A DNA stretch of 64,000 bases from Paragorgia papillata (Eukaryota > Cnidaria > Anthozoa > Scleralcyonacea > Coralliidae): contig JAWNZC010000001.1 of the NCBI GenBank assembly GCA_035771165.1, positions 3,451,001 to 3,515,000 on the forward strand. The letters run 5' to 3'. The first letter of the stretch is position 1, and the number at the start of each line of letters is the position of its first letter. Position numbers and translations under genes: made by a program. This document shows, one piece after another, positions 31,107 to 41,124 of this stretch. The notes beneath the pieces were generated by a model. It was not told the origin of the DNA. It ran no database searches and saw only the letters and a program-made list of their open reading frames with translations.

Positions 31107-31353
31107 ACATCCGGTATTTTAATAACTTGGAGGTCACGACCTTTTATTCACGAGATTCTGTTGTATTCAATTTCGAAATATCAAATTCTTCTTGTCTATT
31201 GACGTGGCAAAGTGAAAGTGAAAGCTGTGAATTCGTCTGTGGTTCTACACTAATCATTTACGGTCAACGATATTCCTAAATTACTAACACAGACTTCCAA
31301 CGATGAAAGGAGAGACTTAGCTTTGTTATTGAGAAAAGAGAAAGCGCCAAGAG
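31107..31353 (+). promoter_or_regulatory. Conserved upstream block of copy 8
   Basis: AGGTCACGACC near 31131, TGACGTGGCA at 31200-31209, and the usual purine-rich leader. Confidence 0.6.
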
Positions 31354-32943
31354 ATGGAATCCTACGAGGAAGGTTACGAAGCAGAACGGTTTGAGAATGA
31401 CGTTAGTCAAAACTACCATTGTCCAATTTGTCTCAACGTCTTCAAACAACCAGTAATGTGCCAGAGAAACCAACATCTTTTCTGCCTGCCCTGTATCACT
31501 CGACATCTGACGAACTCGCCGACGTGTCCTTCCTGTAAGGAAGAACTCACATTGGAAACATTAACTCCAGCTCCAAGAATCTTGACGGGGTGTATGTCTG
31601 AGTTGAATATTCGGTGTGATTACATGTATTTCAACAGAGGCTGTCGTGAGCTTGTGCTGCTGGGAGATCTTGAAAGTCACGTCAAGGATTGTGGGTTCAC
31701 TCCAGTGGTGTGTTCCAACGAAGGATGTCTTGTGGAGATCAACAAACGAGATCGATCTCACCACGAGAAAGAAGTTTGTGAATTCAGAGTGGTGAAGTGC
31801 CACAATTGCGCTCAGATGGCGAAGGAAATGGACGACGTTAAGATGAAGTTGACAGCAGTAAACGACAAGCTTGAAGAAATGGACGAACTTAAGATTAACG
31901 TTGCCACAGTAAATAACGACATGGCGGAAATAAAGATGAATTTGATGGAAATCAAAGAGCAGCTGACAACACTACCAGATCAAAGTCAAACATTGCGTGG
32001 TATTCAAACAGAGCAAGAGAAAATGATGAAAATAATTGAAGAAGCCAAAACTGATGGCAGAAGCACGAAGTCTAGTGTGGTTATTGCAGGTGGTTGGAAT
32101 GGTGGCACGCTAAATTCCGTGGAAATGTTCAGCTTGTCGACTAGGTCGTGGACAATATTACATTCAATGAAAGAATGTCGTAATACGGCACCTGCATTTA
32201 TTTACAAAGACCAAATAACTGTCTCCGGAGGTGCGACTGATCATGGTCTTAGTGATAGTATGGAATGTTTGTCTATTAGCCTTATTATGGAGTCTGCCCA
32301 ATGGTTTGGTTTTCCAGCCAAACTTCCTAGGAAATTGCGTGGACACTGTAGTGTAGTTTATAATGGACGGTTGCTAGTAATAGGAGGATATGATGGTAAA
32401 TTTTCTGATAGTATTCATGAAGTTTCACTTGATCCTCCTTATACCTCTAAATTCTTGACAAGAATACCAGTACCGAAAGTGTATGCCAGTGTTGAATTAT
32501 TTAATGATAGAGTTTTTATTGTTGGAGGAACTACAACCTTCAGCTCTAAAGATGGTGTTGATAGCGTCGTGATGTACGATATTAACAAGAACGAATGTAA
32601 AGAAATGGCACCATTACCTTTTGCTGTGCCTCTAATGGCAACAGTAAGTTGGGGTGACAATATAATTGTAATAGGTGGCGTTGACAAAGATGATAAAGTG
32701 TTAAATACTGTTGTTATTTATAATATTCAGTCAGAAAAGAGTCATATGTTACCTACAATGAAATATAAGAGGAAAGGATGTGCGGCGGCGGTTACTGGGA
32801 ATGCCATTGTTGTAATGGGTGGGCTAGATGAGCGAGGGAACTACCTTAAGTCAGTTGAATCATTCAGTTTTGATCGCTATTCATGGGAAGAACTTCCCTC
32901 AATGAATGAAGCCCGATGGTTGGCTACTGCTGTAGCTTGGTAG
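31354..32943 (+). CDS. RING finger/TRAF-type zinc finger/kelch protein, copy 8 (529 aa)
   Basis: Complete member: RING 23-61, TRAF-type fingers with a two-residue MY insertion before the second Cys of the first finger (RCDYMYFNRGC), a two-unit coiled coil and six kelch motifs. The insertion lengthens the first zinc loop and could disturb it. Loops: blade 1 WNGGT, blade 2 GGATDHG, blade 4 GGTTTFSSKDG, blade 6 GGLDERGNYL. Residue 5 is Glu in place of Gln. AATAAA at 33014-33019. No intron. Confidence 0.92.
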   Translation: MESYEEGYEAERFENDVSQNYHCPICLNVFKQPVMCQRNQHLFCLPCITRHLTNSPTCPSCKEELTLETLTPAPRILTGCMSELNIRCDYMYFNRGCRELVLLGDLESHVKDCGFTPVVCSNEGCLVEINKRDRSHHEKEVCEFRVVKCHNCAQMAKEMDDVKMKLTAVNDKLEEMDELKINVATVNNDMAEIKMNLMEIKEQLTTLPDQSQTLRGIQTEQEKMMKIIEEAKTDGRSTKSSVVIAGGWNGGTLNSVEMFSLSTRSWTILHSMKECRNTAPAFIYKDQITVSGGATDHGLSDSMECLSISLIMESAQWFGFPAKLPRKLRGHCSVVYNGRLLVIGGYDGKFSDSIHEVSLDPPYTSKFLTRIPVPKVYASVELFNDRVFIVGGTTTFSSKDGVDSVVMYDINKNECKEMAPLPFAVPLMATVSWGDNIIVIGGVDKDDKVLNTVVIYNIQSEKSHMLPTMKYKRKGCAAAVTGNAIVVMGGLDERGNYLKSVESFSFDRYSWEELPSMNEARWLATAVAW

Positions 32944-33393
32944 ATATTTTAGAATTGTGTATTATAAGAACTTTGTTTTCTTCAATTTGTAAGAATATTT
33001 TTTTGAATTTTTGAATAAAGGTTTCTTAAAAATATGTCGAGTGAAACGAGATGCGTTAGTTTAGGTTCATGCATAACTGTTTAGCACCACGCACTCGCGC
33101 CGCAAAAGTCAAGACGGGGAAGAGAACGTAAAAATGAGATTGCAAAAATAGCTGCAAGAGAAACAAAAGCAAGTGGAGAACAAGACCTCAAGAAAGCTAT
33201 CGGAAAATAGATTGGAAAAATAATATTGCAAAAAAGGAAAGTAGTTTATTGGGGAATCGGAAATTTTTTTGAGTAAAATAGCTCGAAAAATATTTACACA
33301 CAGTTCTCATGCATGCTCGAGCTTCTCTTAACAACATACATTACGATATTAACGATAATATATAAATACTTGCACGTAGCAGGATATATTAGT
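32944..33393 (+). repeat. 3' flank of copy 8
   Basis: Family 3' UTR and CACTCGCGCC flank; the tRNA-like head is deleted (joined at about 33247). From about 33000 to 35830 the sequence is a duplicate of 47130-50240. Confidence 0.7.
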
Positions 33394-33770
33394 CTAGTGG
33401 GATTTCGTAAAAAAGGCCCTGCGTCCTGCGAATTAAGAGTCAAGGAGCATTTGTGGGTAAAAGGTGGGACAAGTATGCTGAAGCCGATAACTGGTTCCCA
33501 AGCGAAATTTGTAGTTTTTTACCGTCTAATTTGCTTAAACAAAATGTCCGCCAAATTGTCAATTTGGGACACTTCTTGAACCATTTTCTGCATTAACTCT
33601 AACCAGGCAAGCAAAAATGACAAATGAAGTGTTTATATATACCTATGTTTTGAAGGTCCGAGAATGTGATCAGTGAATGATAAGCCACAAATTAGCTTCC
33701 AATGAATTACGTAACTGTCCATGTGGGCAATAGGTCTCACTCGCAAATGTCTCATGCCTGAAGTGTGGTA
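33394..33770 (+). mobile_element. Left-end fragment of the CTAGTGGGATTTCG transposon
   Basis: As at 1105, but followed by the region that precedes the pogo-like MITE in the large element (compare 9517-9921). The right end is missing. Confidence 0.6.
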
Positions 33771-34080
33771 CAGTGGAACCCCGCCATACGACCACCCCAT
33801 TAATACGACCTCCTTGTTATTACGACCACTTTTTTCTGGCCTGAATACATTCCAAGTAGTGTAATACCACCCCGTTAATACGACTACCTCGTTATTACGA
33901 CCACTTTTTACTGGCCTGAATACATTCTAAGTAGTGTAATACTCCCTCGTTAATACGACCACCTCGTTATTACGACTACTTTTTACTGGCCTGAATACAT
34001 TCTAAGTAGTGTAATACTCCCCCGTTAATACGAACCACCTCGTTATTACGACCACTTTTTACTGGCCTGAATACATTCTA
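33771..34080. mobile_element. pogo-like MITE, right end missing
   Basis: Starts CAGTGGAACCCCGCCATACG after TA and contains about four rounds of the TACGACCACCTCGTTATTAC / CTGGCCTGAATACATTCTAA minisatellite; no inverted right end is found. Confidence 0.6.
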
Positions 34081-34887
34081 TACAATATCTAGACAACAGT
34101 CTTCATACATGACGATTTCGAATGATTATTGTGGGACAGTGAACTCGGGTGGAGTATAATAATGTGTTAGTCCGAGTGACGGACCATACCGGACAAGTAG
34201 AGAAAACTGTACTTGGCCCGGCTGGGATTCGAACCCGCGACCTTCTGTTTATGTTGATAAACAAGGCTGATGTAGTAGCATAACGACAAAAATCAACAAA
34301 ATTAAGTAGGAGAGTGCACAGATATGTTTCTTCAAAAATTTCTAGCCATTGATATATCCAAAAGTTGTAGAAACTGTTTTACCGACCAATATCGAGTACG
34401 CCAAGTTACCAAATTGCTAGCGGCCCTGTCTTGAATAAAAATACCGAAAACTGATATAGGAATGTTAAACTTGTTATTTCATTTCTGAGGTATATGTTAA
34501 AATTCGCGGCTCGGTGCATATCCAGCACTATTCACCTCCACTTCGGTGAATAATTGTTAATTATATATCAAGCAGTCTTCGAATGGCGGTCCGAGAATCC
34601 TGTTGTTTCCCACGCAACCCATTGCAGCGGGCAACATTACTTTTATTTTGCTTTAGGGAAAATTACGAAAACCGGAATTAGATGGTCAGGTTCAGTTTGT
34701 CTTTATTTTTTCCAGTTTTCTTTCATTCAAAACAACCGCTCGTTGTTGCCCTCGGCTTTGCCTCGGGAAACAACGGCGGTTTCGGGGTGACAAAACGCAC
34801 TGTTCCCCTCGGTACAAGTGTTTGTTTTATAACAGGAAGTGAATGAGCGATAACACCCATAACTTTGTCCCTAGATCTTGCGCAATT
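34081..34887. repeat. Duplicated spacer with a reverse-oriented tRNA-like element
   Basis: At about 34195-34250, read on the minus strand, a tRNA-like box B GGTTCGAATCC lies in AAGGTCGCGGGTTCGAATCC, a second SINE-type family distinct from the plus-strand units. The rest (for example GGCTTTGCCTCGGGAAACAA near 34750) is unassigned and recurs at 48240-49020. The ORFs are not conserved as proteins. Confidence 0.5.
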
Positions 34888-35200
34888 AAGGTGAGGTAAT
34901 ACGGGGCGACATTTTCCTACAACTTGCAACGCAACATTGTTGCGTTGCAAGTTGAAAAGCGTTGTTGCACGTATTACCACCCACCTTAAACATTGTCACA
35001 CAACAATGAATTTGTTGCAAGTTGAAAAAAAATGTTGAAAAAAGTAGACTCCAGTTCTACTTACATGCTGTTTCAACTTGCAACAAAATCATTGTTGCGT
35101 GACATTAATGTTTGAGGTGGGTGGTAATCCGTACAACAACGCTATTCAACTTGCAACGCAACAATGTTGCAGCAATTTGTTGCTCGTATTACTTCACCTT
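34888..35200. mobile_element. Fold-back element built on CAACTTGCAAC
   Basis: Ends AAGGTGAGGTAATACGGG and CGTATTACTTCACCTT are inverted, and the interior alternates TTGCAACGCAACAATGTTGC-like arms, giving a long hairpin. The related copy at 49021 has a damaged right end; a different hairpin of like type is at 38908. Confidence 0.75.
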
Positions 35201-36256
35201 TACGTGCGATGCGTGTGAAATGCTAAGGTGACCAAGGTCGGAACTATTTAAGCAGTACGGACTTAAAAAACTTAAGACTGGACATGCTTAAGTCTAGCTT
35301 CTCATGCATGTGTTCCAAGTTCTAATTGTTCTTGTCCAAAAGAATCTTTGGTGAGTCGTCGTTTTGCATCGTGGAACTATGTACTTAGTTGTGCAGTTGC
35401 TGCATGATCTAGACTCACACGAGTCCCAAACTCGAGAACGAAGTCATACCTAGCTGGTCACAACTTTCAAGGGCCGTCGAAAGCGCACCGGACCCCACAA
35501 GATTTGTGGAGCTTTACTGGACGTGAAACCCTATCTCCGCCCGACCTGGCTTAACATTGGACTGCAGTGGCGACAGGCACCGCGCTAACAGCACACGCCA
35601 CCCGTGCTCAAGTGCAAAAGTCAACACAGGAACGAGAAGGCAAAAAATGAGATTGCAAAAAAATACATAGATATGACAAAGAAACGAAAGCGAATAGAAA
35701 ACAAGAATGGTAAAAAAATATTGCAAAAAGGAAAGTAGTTAGAACGTCTCACCGAGTCACCGGTCATCAGGAAGTTGTGGGTTCGAGCTCGCTTGGGTGC
35801 TTGGAAATTTTTTTGAGCATTAAGATTGCTCGAAAACATTTACACTCAATCCTCATGTCCGAGCTTCTCTTAACACACAGTATATCATCATACTTGCACA
35901 TAGTAGTATAAAATGGCATACATCGAACTCAATTTACGTTCAAATCAATCATCTGAGTCCCCAGTAGCTTTAATTACTCGGGCTACCTGTGGTAGCCCTT
36001 CGATCTGATCTTCCTTGGCCCACTGCCACCTTTGCTCGCCCGGTAATAAGAGCATCTGCCCGAGTGAACACCTGACCCAGGCGTCTTGTTGGTAGAGCGT
36101 CTCACCGGCGATCAGAAGGTAGTGGGTTCGAGTCCTGCTTGCATGGGAACTTCAGAAAGTGTTTTTCAGTAAAATAGCTGGAAAAACATTTACACACAAT
36201 TCTCATGCCGGAGTAAGCATACATTTCTTCCCTTTATAACAACATGCATTACGAAA
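35201..36256 (+). repeat. Spacer with degraded and good tRNA-like units
   Basis: Unassigned sequence to about 35600, shared with 49320-50010. Then the A-rich family flank and heads near 35745 and 36075-36150. The last has GGTAGAGCGTCTCACCGGCG and box B GGTTCGAGTCC. A GAGCATCTGCCCGAGTGAAC stretch near 36050 is not from the unit. Confidence 0.6.
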
Positions 36257-37639
36257 TTAACCCTTTGTTGGCCAGGTTTCCGGGAGCTCTCCCCTTGACG
36301 AGGGTTATCTGGAAAACGCGGGTAGCGGGTATGGAAAATGCGGGTATGGAAAGTGCGGGTATGGAAAATGCGGGTATGGAAAATGCGGGTAATAATTTTA
36401 ATGAATAATAATAATTTTATATATACATTTTTGCATATCGAAACCAAAAATGACAAACGGCCATAAAGTCATTAGGATTTGCTCAATTGAGAAACGCATG
36501 CGTACTTTTTGCACATAACAATTCTGATAAAACACGTGATGCGAGTGTTTTGAATGGCTTTAAAAACGATACGTTATTGGATGTTTCGTTCATTAGTATT
36601 CTTTATATAAAATTGTATGTTCATTAGTATTCCGGCTTTCTGACGTCAAGAAGTTTTATCAGGTATAAAACCACGGAATTATTAATGCTTTTTGAAAACA
36701 TATTTTAAGTTACGAAGACCATTAGATTGCCGATTGGGATATATGTTCTGCTATAGTATTCAGTCCACGATCGCTAAAACTGATTATATAATTGATATAC
36801 TTATTTCCCTGTTTACAGGAATATTGCACTTTGTTAGGGGCGTGAACAACTCTTCAGAAAATAATGCGTTATCGTAATGCAACTAGCTGAATTAGTCCTA
36901 CAAATGCATTCCTGACCAGTTTATTATGCTTTAGAAATTAGAACAAACAGCTTAGAAGTAATATTTCAAATCCCAGTTAGTGTTTTAGACGTGGTTTCTA
37001 AATCCTATGTGCCGTTAACAATAGCGAGGCGCAGAATAGCTTCTCACACATCATTAGATATTCATTGCAATGAGGGCAATCACAACAGACTGGTCGTCAA
37101 GCGCTCAGTGCAGAGACAGGGAAAATTTTTGTTTTGAAACAGCCAGTAGTTTTGGTTCGCAAGACGTTGGATTTATTGGATAACATACATTAGATTATGT
37201 TGAACAGCAGGATCAATTCAGCCAGGACTGATATTGAGCAGAGAAAATATAGATGACAATTGGAATAATGTAGAACTTTACAAACTAAAGAAGGCAGAAG
37301 ATGTTAATGGTCGATACCGGAGAAAACAAAGCGTGAGGTGACTGTCTTGTATACTTTTATATCTATATAATATGAAAGGCGTAGATGGACGTTTAAACTT
37401 CATTACTTCAACCAGTCTGCTGTCTGCAAGCAATATCACTGTTTTAGCGCTTTTCGTAGGTTTCTGTCTGTCGTCGAATAAAGGTTTCTGTCTGTCGTCG
37501 AATAACTTAAATTGCACCAACGTAAGTTTGGTTTCTTGTTAGTCTATTTTACTTGTAGTATATGTATCGCATGTAGTCGCTTATATTGTGAAGCGCTGTT
37601 AGGTAAAAGAATCTGTTGTATTTGGAACTGGTTTTTATA

Positions 37640-37745
37640 GCGACAGAAAACTGTATTGGGAAATGATTTCTAAATACAGCGTACTGTATTTAGAAATGTT
37701 TTCTAAATACAGTTTACTGTATTTAGAAAACATTTCTAAATACAG
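37640..37745. repeat. Palindromic TTTCTAAATACAG cluster
   Basis: Five alternating copies of TTTCTAAATACAG and its complement within about 100 bp form nested hairpins inside the MULE-like element. Confidence 0.7.
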
Positions 37746-38084
37746 CATTGAAATTTTAAATTAACATATGTATTGTTTCCCCCTCAATTTCCCTCATCTT
37801 CTAAGCCCTGCCCACTTGAATTAATTAGGTCTCTGGTTTAGACTGGTTTCTACAACCGGATTGGCCGAAATGCTATGAATATCTAATGATGTGTGAGAAA
37901 AACATTTTACACACAGTACAAGGTTCGAAAGGGTAAAGATAATAAAATTGGTCGCCATTGATGAATAAGTTACATACTATACGAATATTAATATCGTCTT
38001 TAGCAAAATATAAAATGCAATCTAAACAATAGTTAAATGGAAAAATTATTCAGAAGCGAAGATAGCGTTTCAGAAAGTATCTTT

Positions 38085-38369
38085 CTATGCAATAAATTGA
38101 ACAATGTTGGTGTTATCTTTCAACTCGTGAAGAAGACGGGCTTCTTTCAAAAATGCGCGCTTGCTTTCTCGGTTTTGGTCTATCAGCCTCTTTACCACAA
38201 CTTGTTGATGTTCACGGTAGTTTGCTACATAAACATTACCAAATGCGCCGCAAGCAAGTTCATCCACGACAATAGCGTCTCGCCAGTTAAATCTTGGTAT
38301 ATTGCTATGAAGCCGATCAGGACCCTGACTTTTCAGTGTCAGTTTAGGAATTTTAAATTGACCATCCAT
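38085..38369 (-). pseudogene. Protein kinase N-lobe fragment carried by the element
   Basis: A 94-codon frame from ATG at 38369 has the start of a eukaryotic kinase domain: glycine loop CGAFGNVY at 40-47 (the first Gly of the GxGxFG motif is Ala39), the VAVK-type lysine as VVVK60, the helix-C glutamate in FLKEARLL (E76) and the NIVQFIA strand, where the frame stops. The catalytic HRD and DFG motifs are absent, so no active kinase is made. It may be a captured exon: a likely donor would be a serine/threonine or tyrosine-kinase-like gene elsewhere in the genome. It could also be part of a split gene, but no flanking exon was seen. Confidence 0.65.
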
Positions 38370-38907
38370 GATTTATTAAGCATCAACCGCGCGCTCAGGC
38401 GTTGAGCTGTCATCCACGTGCTTGAGAAACCAAGACTATGATATCGCGATTCGACTTACAGGCAAGTAACTGAGAACAAGATTTAGAGTTGTTGAACATC
38501 ACTGAGACGAAAACCTGATGAGACAGGGCCGCATATGAGTCGTGCGGCGTTTTCACACGACCGATAATAAAAACTGTCATCATCAGCTTTTTATCCGACA
38601 ATGTTCACACGATACCAGTATGAAAGAATAAAGGCAGAATCTAAACCTGGCCAGCGCCATAGTTAACGCCAGCACTTATTATATAAGGAGATCGATTCAT
38701 CAAGAGAAGCAAATTAAAAATACAAAATCTAACGCCTCCATCAGCTTAGGCCTGCTCTATATTTGTGTCTTTTATTTAGTAAACGAACGTGGGTTCTGCC
38801 GAAACGACAACACTACATATACAAAAATTTAATTCCCTAGTGTAGACGAACTCAACTCCGGTTTTAGGCTGAAGCAAATGCGACGTAAAAACAGACTGAA
38901 GTTCACA

Positions 38908-39067
38908 GTTGTTACACGGGCAACGATTTTTAACGCAACATGTTGCCGCAACAAAATTACAAAAACTTTGATGCGTGTATAAACATGCCATTTTTCAACG
39001 ATTTTTAACGAAATTTTGTTGCGGCAACATGTTGCGATAAAAATCGTCGCCCGTGTAACATCACCTT
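38908..39067. mobile_element. Fold-back element (GTTACACGGGCAACG)
   Basis: Arms GTTACACGGGCAACGATTTT and its complement flank an interior with paired CAACATGTTGCCGCAACAAAAT sequences. It is nested inside the MULE-like element. Confidence 0.75.
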
Positions 39068-39939
39068 GACGTAAGGCATTTTATCGAAAATTATATATTT
39101 TGATGTCCGGGAAGACTAACTATTGTCTACGTTGTGTCGTTGTCGGCATGTAGTTAACAATCTTGGCTATCAACTAGTCGGGTAACGCGCATGAAATTCA
39201 CGGCAAATCCACCTCCCATTTACAAAATTTTATGAAATCCCAGTCACCTCAGTGCTCTCTTCACTAAACATTTTCCCATTCTTAGTGGAATTATGATCCC
39301 TTTGTCAGTGATGGAAATGCAGAAAATCCTAATTCCCATTTTACCATTCAGGACGGACCCTCAACAATCACTCATTGTTAGGGAAAATTTGATTTGACCA
39401 CAGAGTTTGTAGAGCCGTTTACAATTTGATCCCTATGCTAGATATTCTGCACATAATATATATGAATGAAGTTATAACGTCTTCGTGACGTTATTATGAT
39501 AAGAAAAACCTATAATTTCTGCCAATTTATAAGTTCTGCTAACAACAGAAGTTTCACTCAAACCAGAATTGTTATGTGCAAAAAAGTACGCATGCGTTTC
39601 TCAATTGAGCAAATCCTAATGACTTTATGGCCGTTTTAGTGAAATTTTAAGGGATATTTTCAACAAAAAATAGAATATCTTTGTCATTTTTGGTTTCGAT
39701 ATGCAAAAATGTATATATAAAATTATTATTATTCATTAAAATTATTACCCGCATTTTCCATACCCGCATTTTCCATACCCGCATTTTCCATACCCGCATT
39801 TTCCATACCCGCTACCCGCGTTTTCCAGATAACCCTTGACGAGTAAAGTCGTCTGGCGTTAGCCGGAGTAAAATTAATAAGTAGACAAAAAGCAACTGTG
39901 GCCAGTAAAGGGTCAACATGATACTTGTACATATCAATA

Positions 39940-40400
39940 TTGCTGGTGTGCATCTTACCTTGCTGTCGTCATTTTCTAACTCTCTGAAACGCGTTTTCCT
40001 GCATTTTGGGGGCAGTTTTACAACAAAATATTATGATCATAAACAACATCATTTTAGTTTACCTTTACTTCCTTTGTCAATATCAGACTAGTTTTAGTAG
40101 ACTAGTTGCATATGGTCATGGTGCCCTGGTCTGTGTGTGAAATTTATGTACGAGAAAGTGCCACCATCCCTGCAATTGTTTTTAAATCTATAAGCTGCGA
40201 CGTTAATTCTGGTGCAATCTGAGGCATGATCAGGCAGCAGCAGTATTGCAGTAATTACTGCAACGGGAAAAACTCGTGCTTTCACGTCTAATTTTTAGGG
40301 GGGCTCGGCCCCATGCTTCTGGAGATTAGGGGGCGCTAGCCCCCTTTTCCCCCCTGGTTCCTACGCCATGTAGGGGCTTGGTTGCACACCACCTATATCA
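39940..40400. mobile_element. Possible small insertion with TGGTGTGCA ends
   Basis: GCTGGTGTGCATCTTACC near 39948 and TTGCACACCACC near 40382 are short inverted ends of a segment that interrupts a tRNA-like unit. The right part is GC-rich with GGGGGCGCTAGCCCCC. A 63-codon minus ORF (40094-40285) is unrecognised. Confidence 0.4.
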
Positions 40401-40875
40401 TGTCATGCATGATAGATACATCGAACTCAACCTATATAACCTATAGTATAGTCCTATACATTCTCATATTATCTGAGTCTCAGTAGTTCAATGGGTAAGG
40501 TTTCTCACCGGTGATCAGAAATTGTGGTTGCGAGTCTCGCTGGAAAGTTGTGGGTTGGAGTCTCGCTCGGGAACTGGGAATTTTTTTTTTGAGAAGAATA
40601 GCTCGATCGGATGCAAATTTACACTTAATAATATTTCCGAGTCGCATCTACATTTCTTAAAACAGCATCAGTATTACGACATTAGCATATATTAGCGTCA
40701 TACTTGGACATAGCAGTATAACGTTCAAATTATATCCGAGTCTCACTAGTTCAATGGGTAAGGTAAAGTGTCTCACCGGCGATCAGAAAATTGTGGTTGC
40801 GAGTCTCGCTTGAGAAATGGGAATTTGTTTTTAAGTTAAATAACTCGAAGGACATTGTTTGAAAATACAAGTTAA
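40400..40875 (+). repeat. tRNA-like units before copy 9
   Basis: Heads near 40475-40570 (two B-box-like segments, one TTGTGGTTGCGAGTCTCGC and one GTGGGTTGGAGTCTCGC) and 40740-40815. The body includes TTACACTTAATAATATTTCC. Confidence 0.65.
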
Positions 40876-40879
40876 AATC

Positions 40880-41124
40880 ACATCCGGTATTTTAATAACT
40901 TCGAGGTCACGACCTTTTAATCACGAGATTCTGCTCTATATTCAATTTCGATCAAATTATTCTTGTTTATTGACGTGGCAAAGTGAAAGCAAAAGATCTT
41001 AATTTGTCTGTCGCTCTACACTAATCATTTATGATCAACGATATTCCTCAATTACTAACACAGACTTTCAACGATGAAAGGAGAAACTTAGGTTTGTTTT
41101 TGAGAAAAGAGAAAGCTCCAAGAC
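40880..41124 (+). promoter_or_regulatory. Conserved upstream block of copy 9
   Basis: AGGTCACGACC near 40904 and TGACGTGGCA at 40971-40980, followed by AAGTGAAAGCAAAAGATC, the uninterrupted version of the hAT-like insertion site before copy 5. Confidence 0.6.

Larger units (their letters stand above)
36303..39834. mobile_element. MULE-like element with long inverted ends and a kinase fragment
   Basis: Terminal inverted repeats of about 240-290 bp start GGTTATCTGGAAAACGCGGG and each contain four copies of a 15-bp GGGTATGGAAAATGC unit. CTTGACGAG is present exactly on both sides (36294-36302, 39835-39843); the paralogous MITE at 25436 shows the empty site. Depending on the end chosen, the duplication is 7-9 bp; long arms plus about 9 bp favour a Mutator-like (MULE) element over hAT. 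The left arm lacks about 48 bp present in the right. The interior holds no transposase but a kinase N-lobe ORF (38085-38369, minus), a short internal inverted pair (37043-37062 / 37872-37892) and hairpins. Confidence 0.8.
36257..39916. mobile_element. TTAA MITE split by the 3.5-kb element
   Basis: The left half (36257-36302) and right half (39844-39916) rejoin to a copy of the 119-bp MITE at 25436, inserted at TTAA of a tRNA-like unit. The right TTAA has become TCAA. The larger element sits at its TTGACGAG. Confidence 0.75.
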
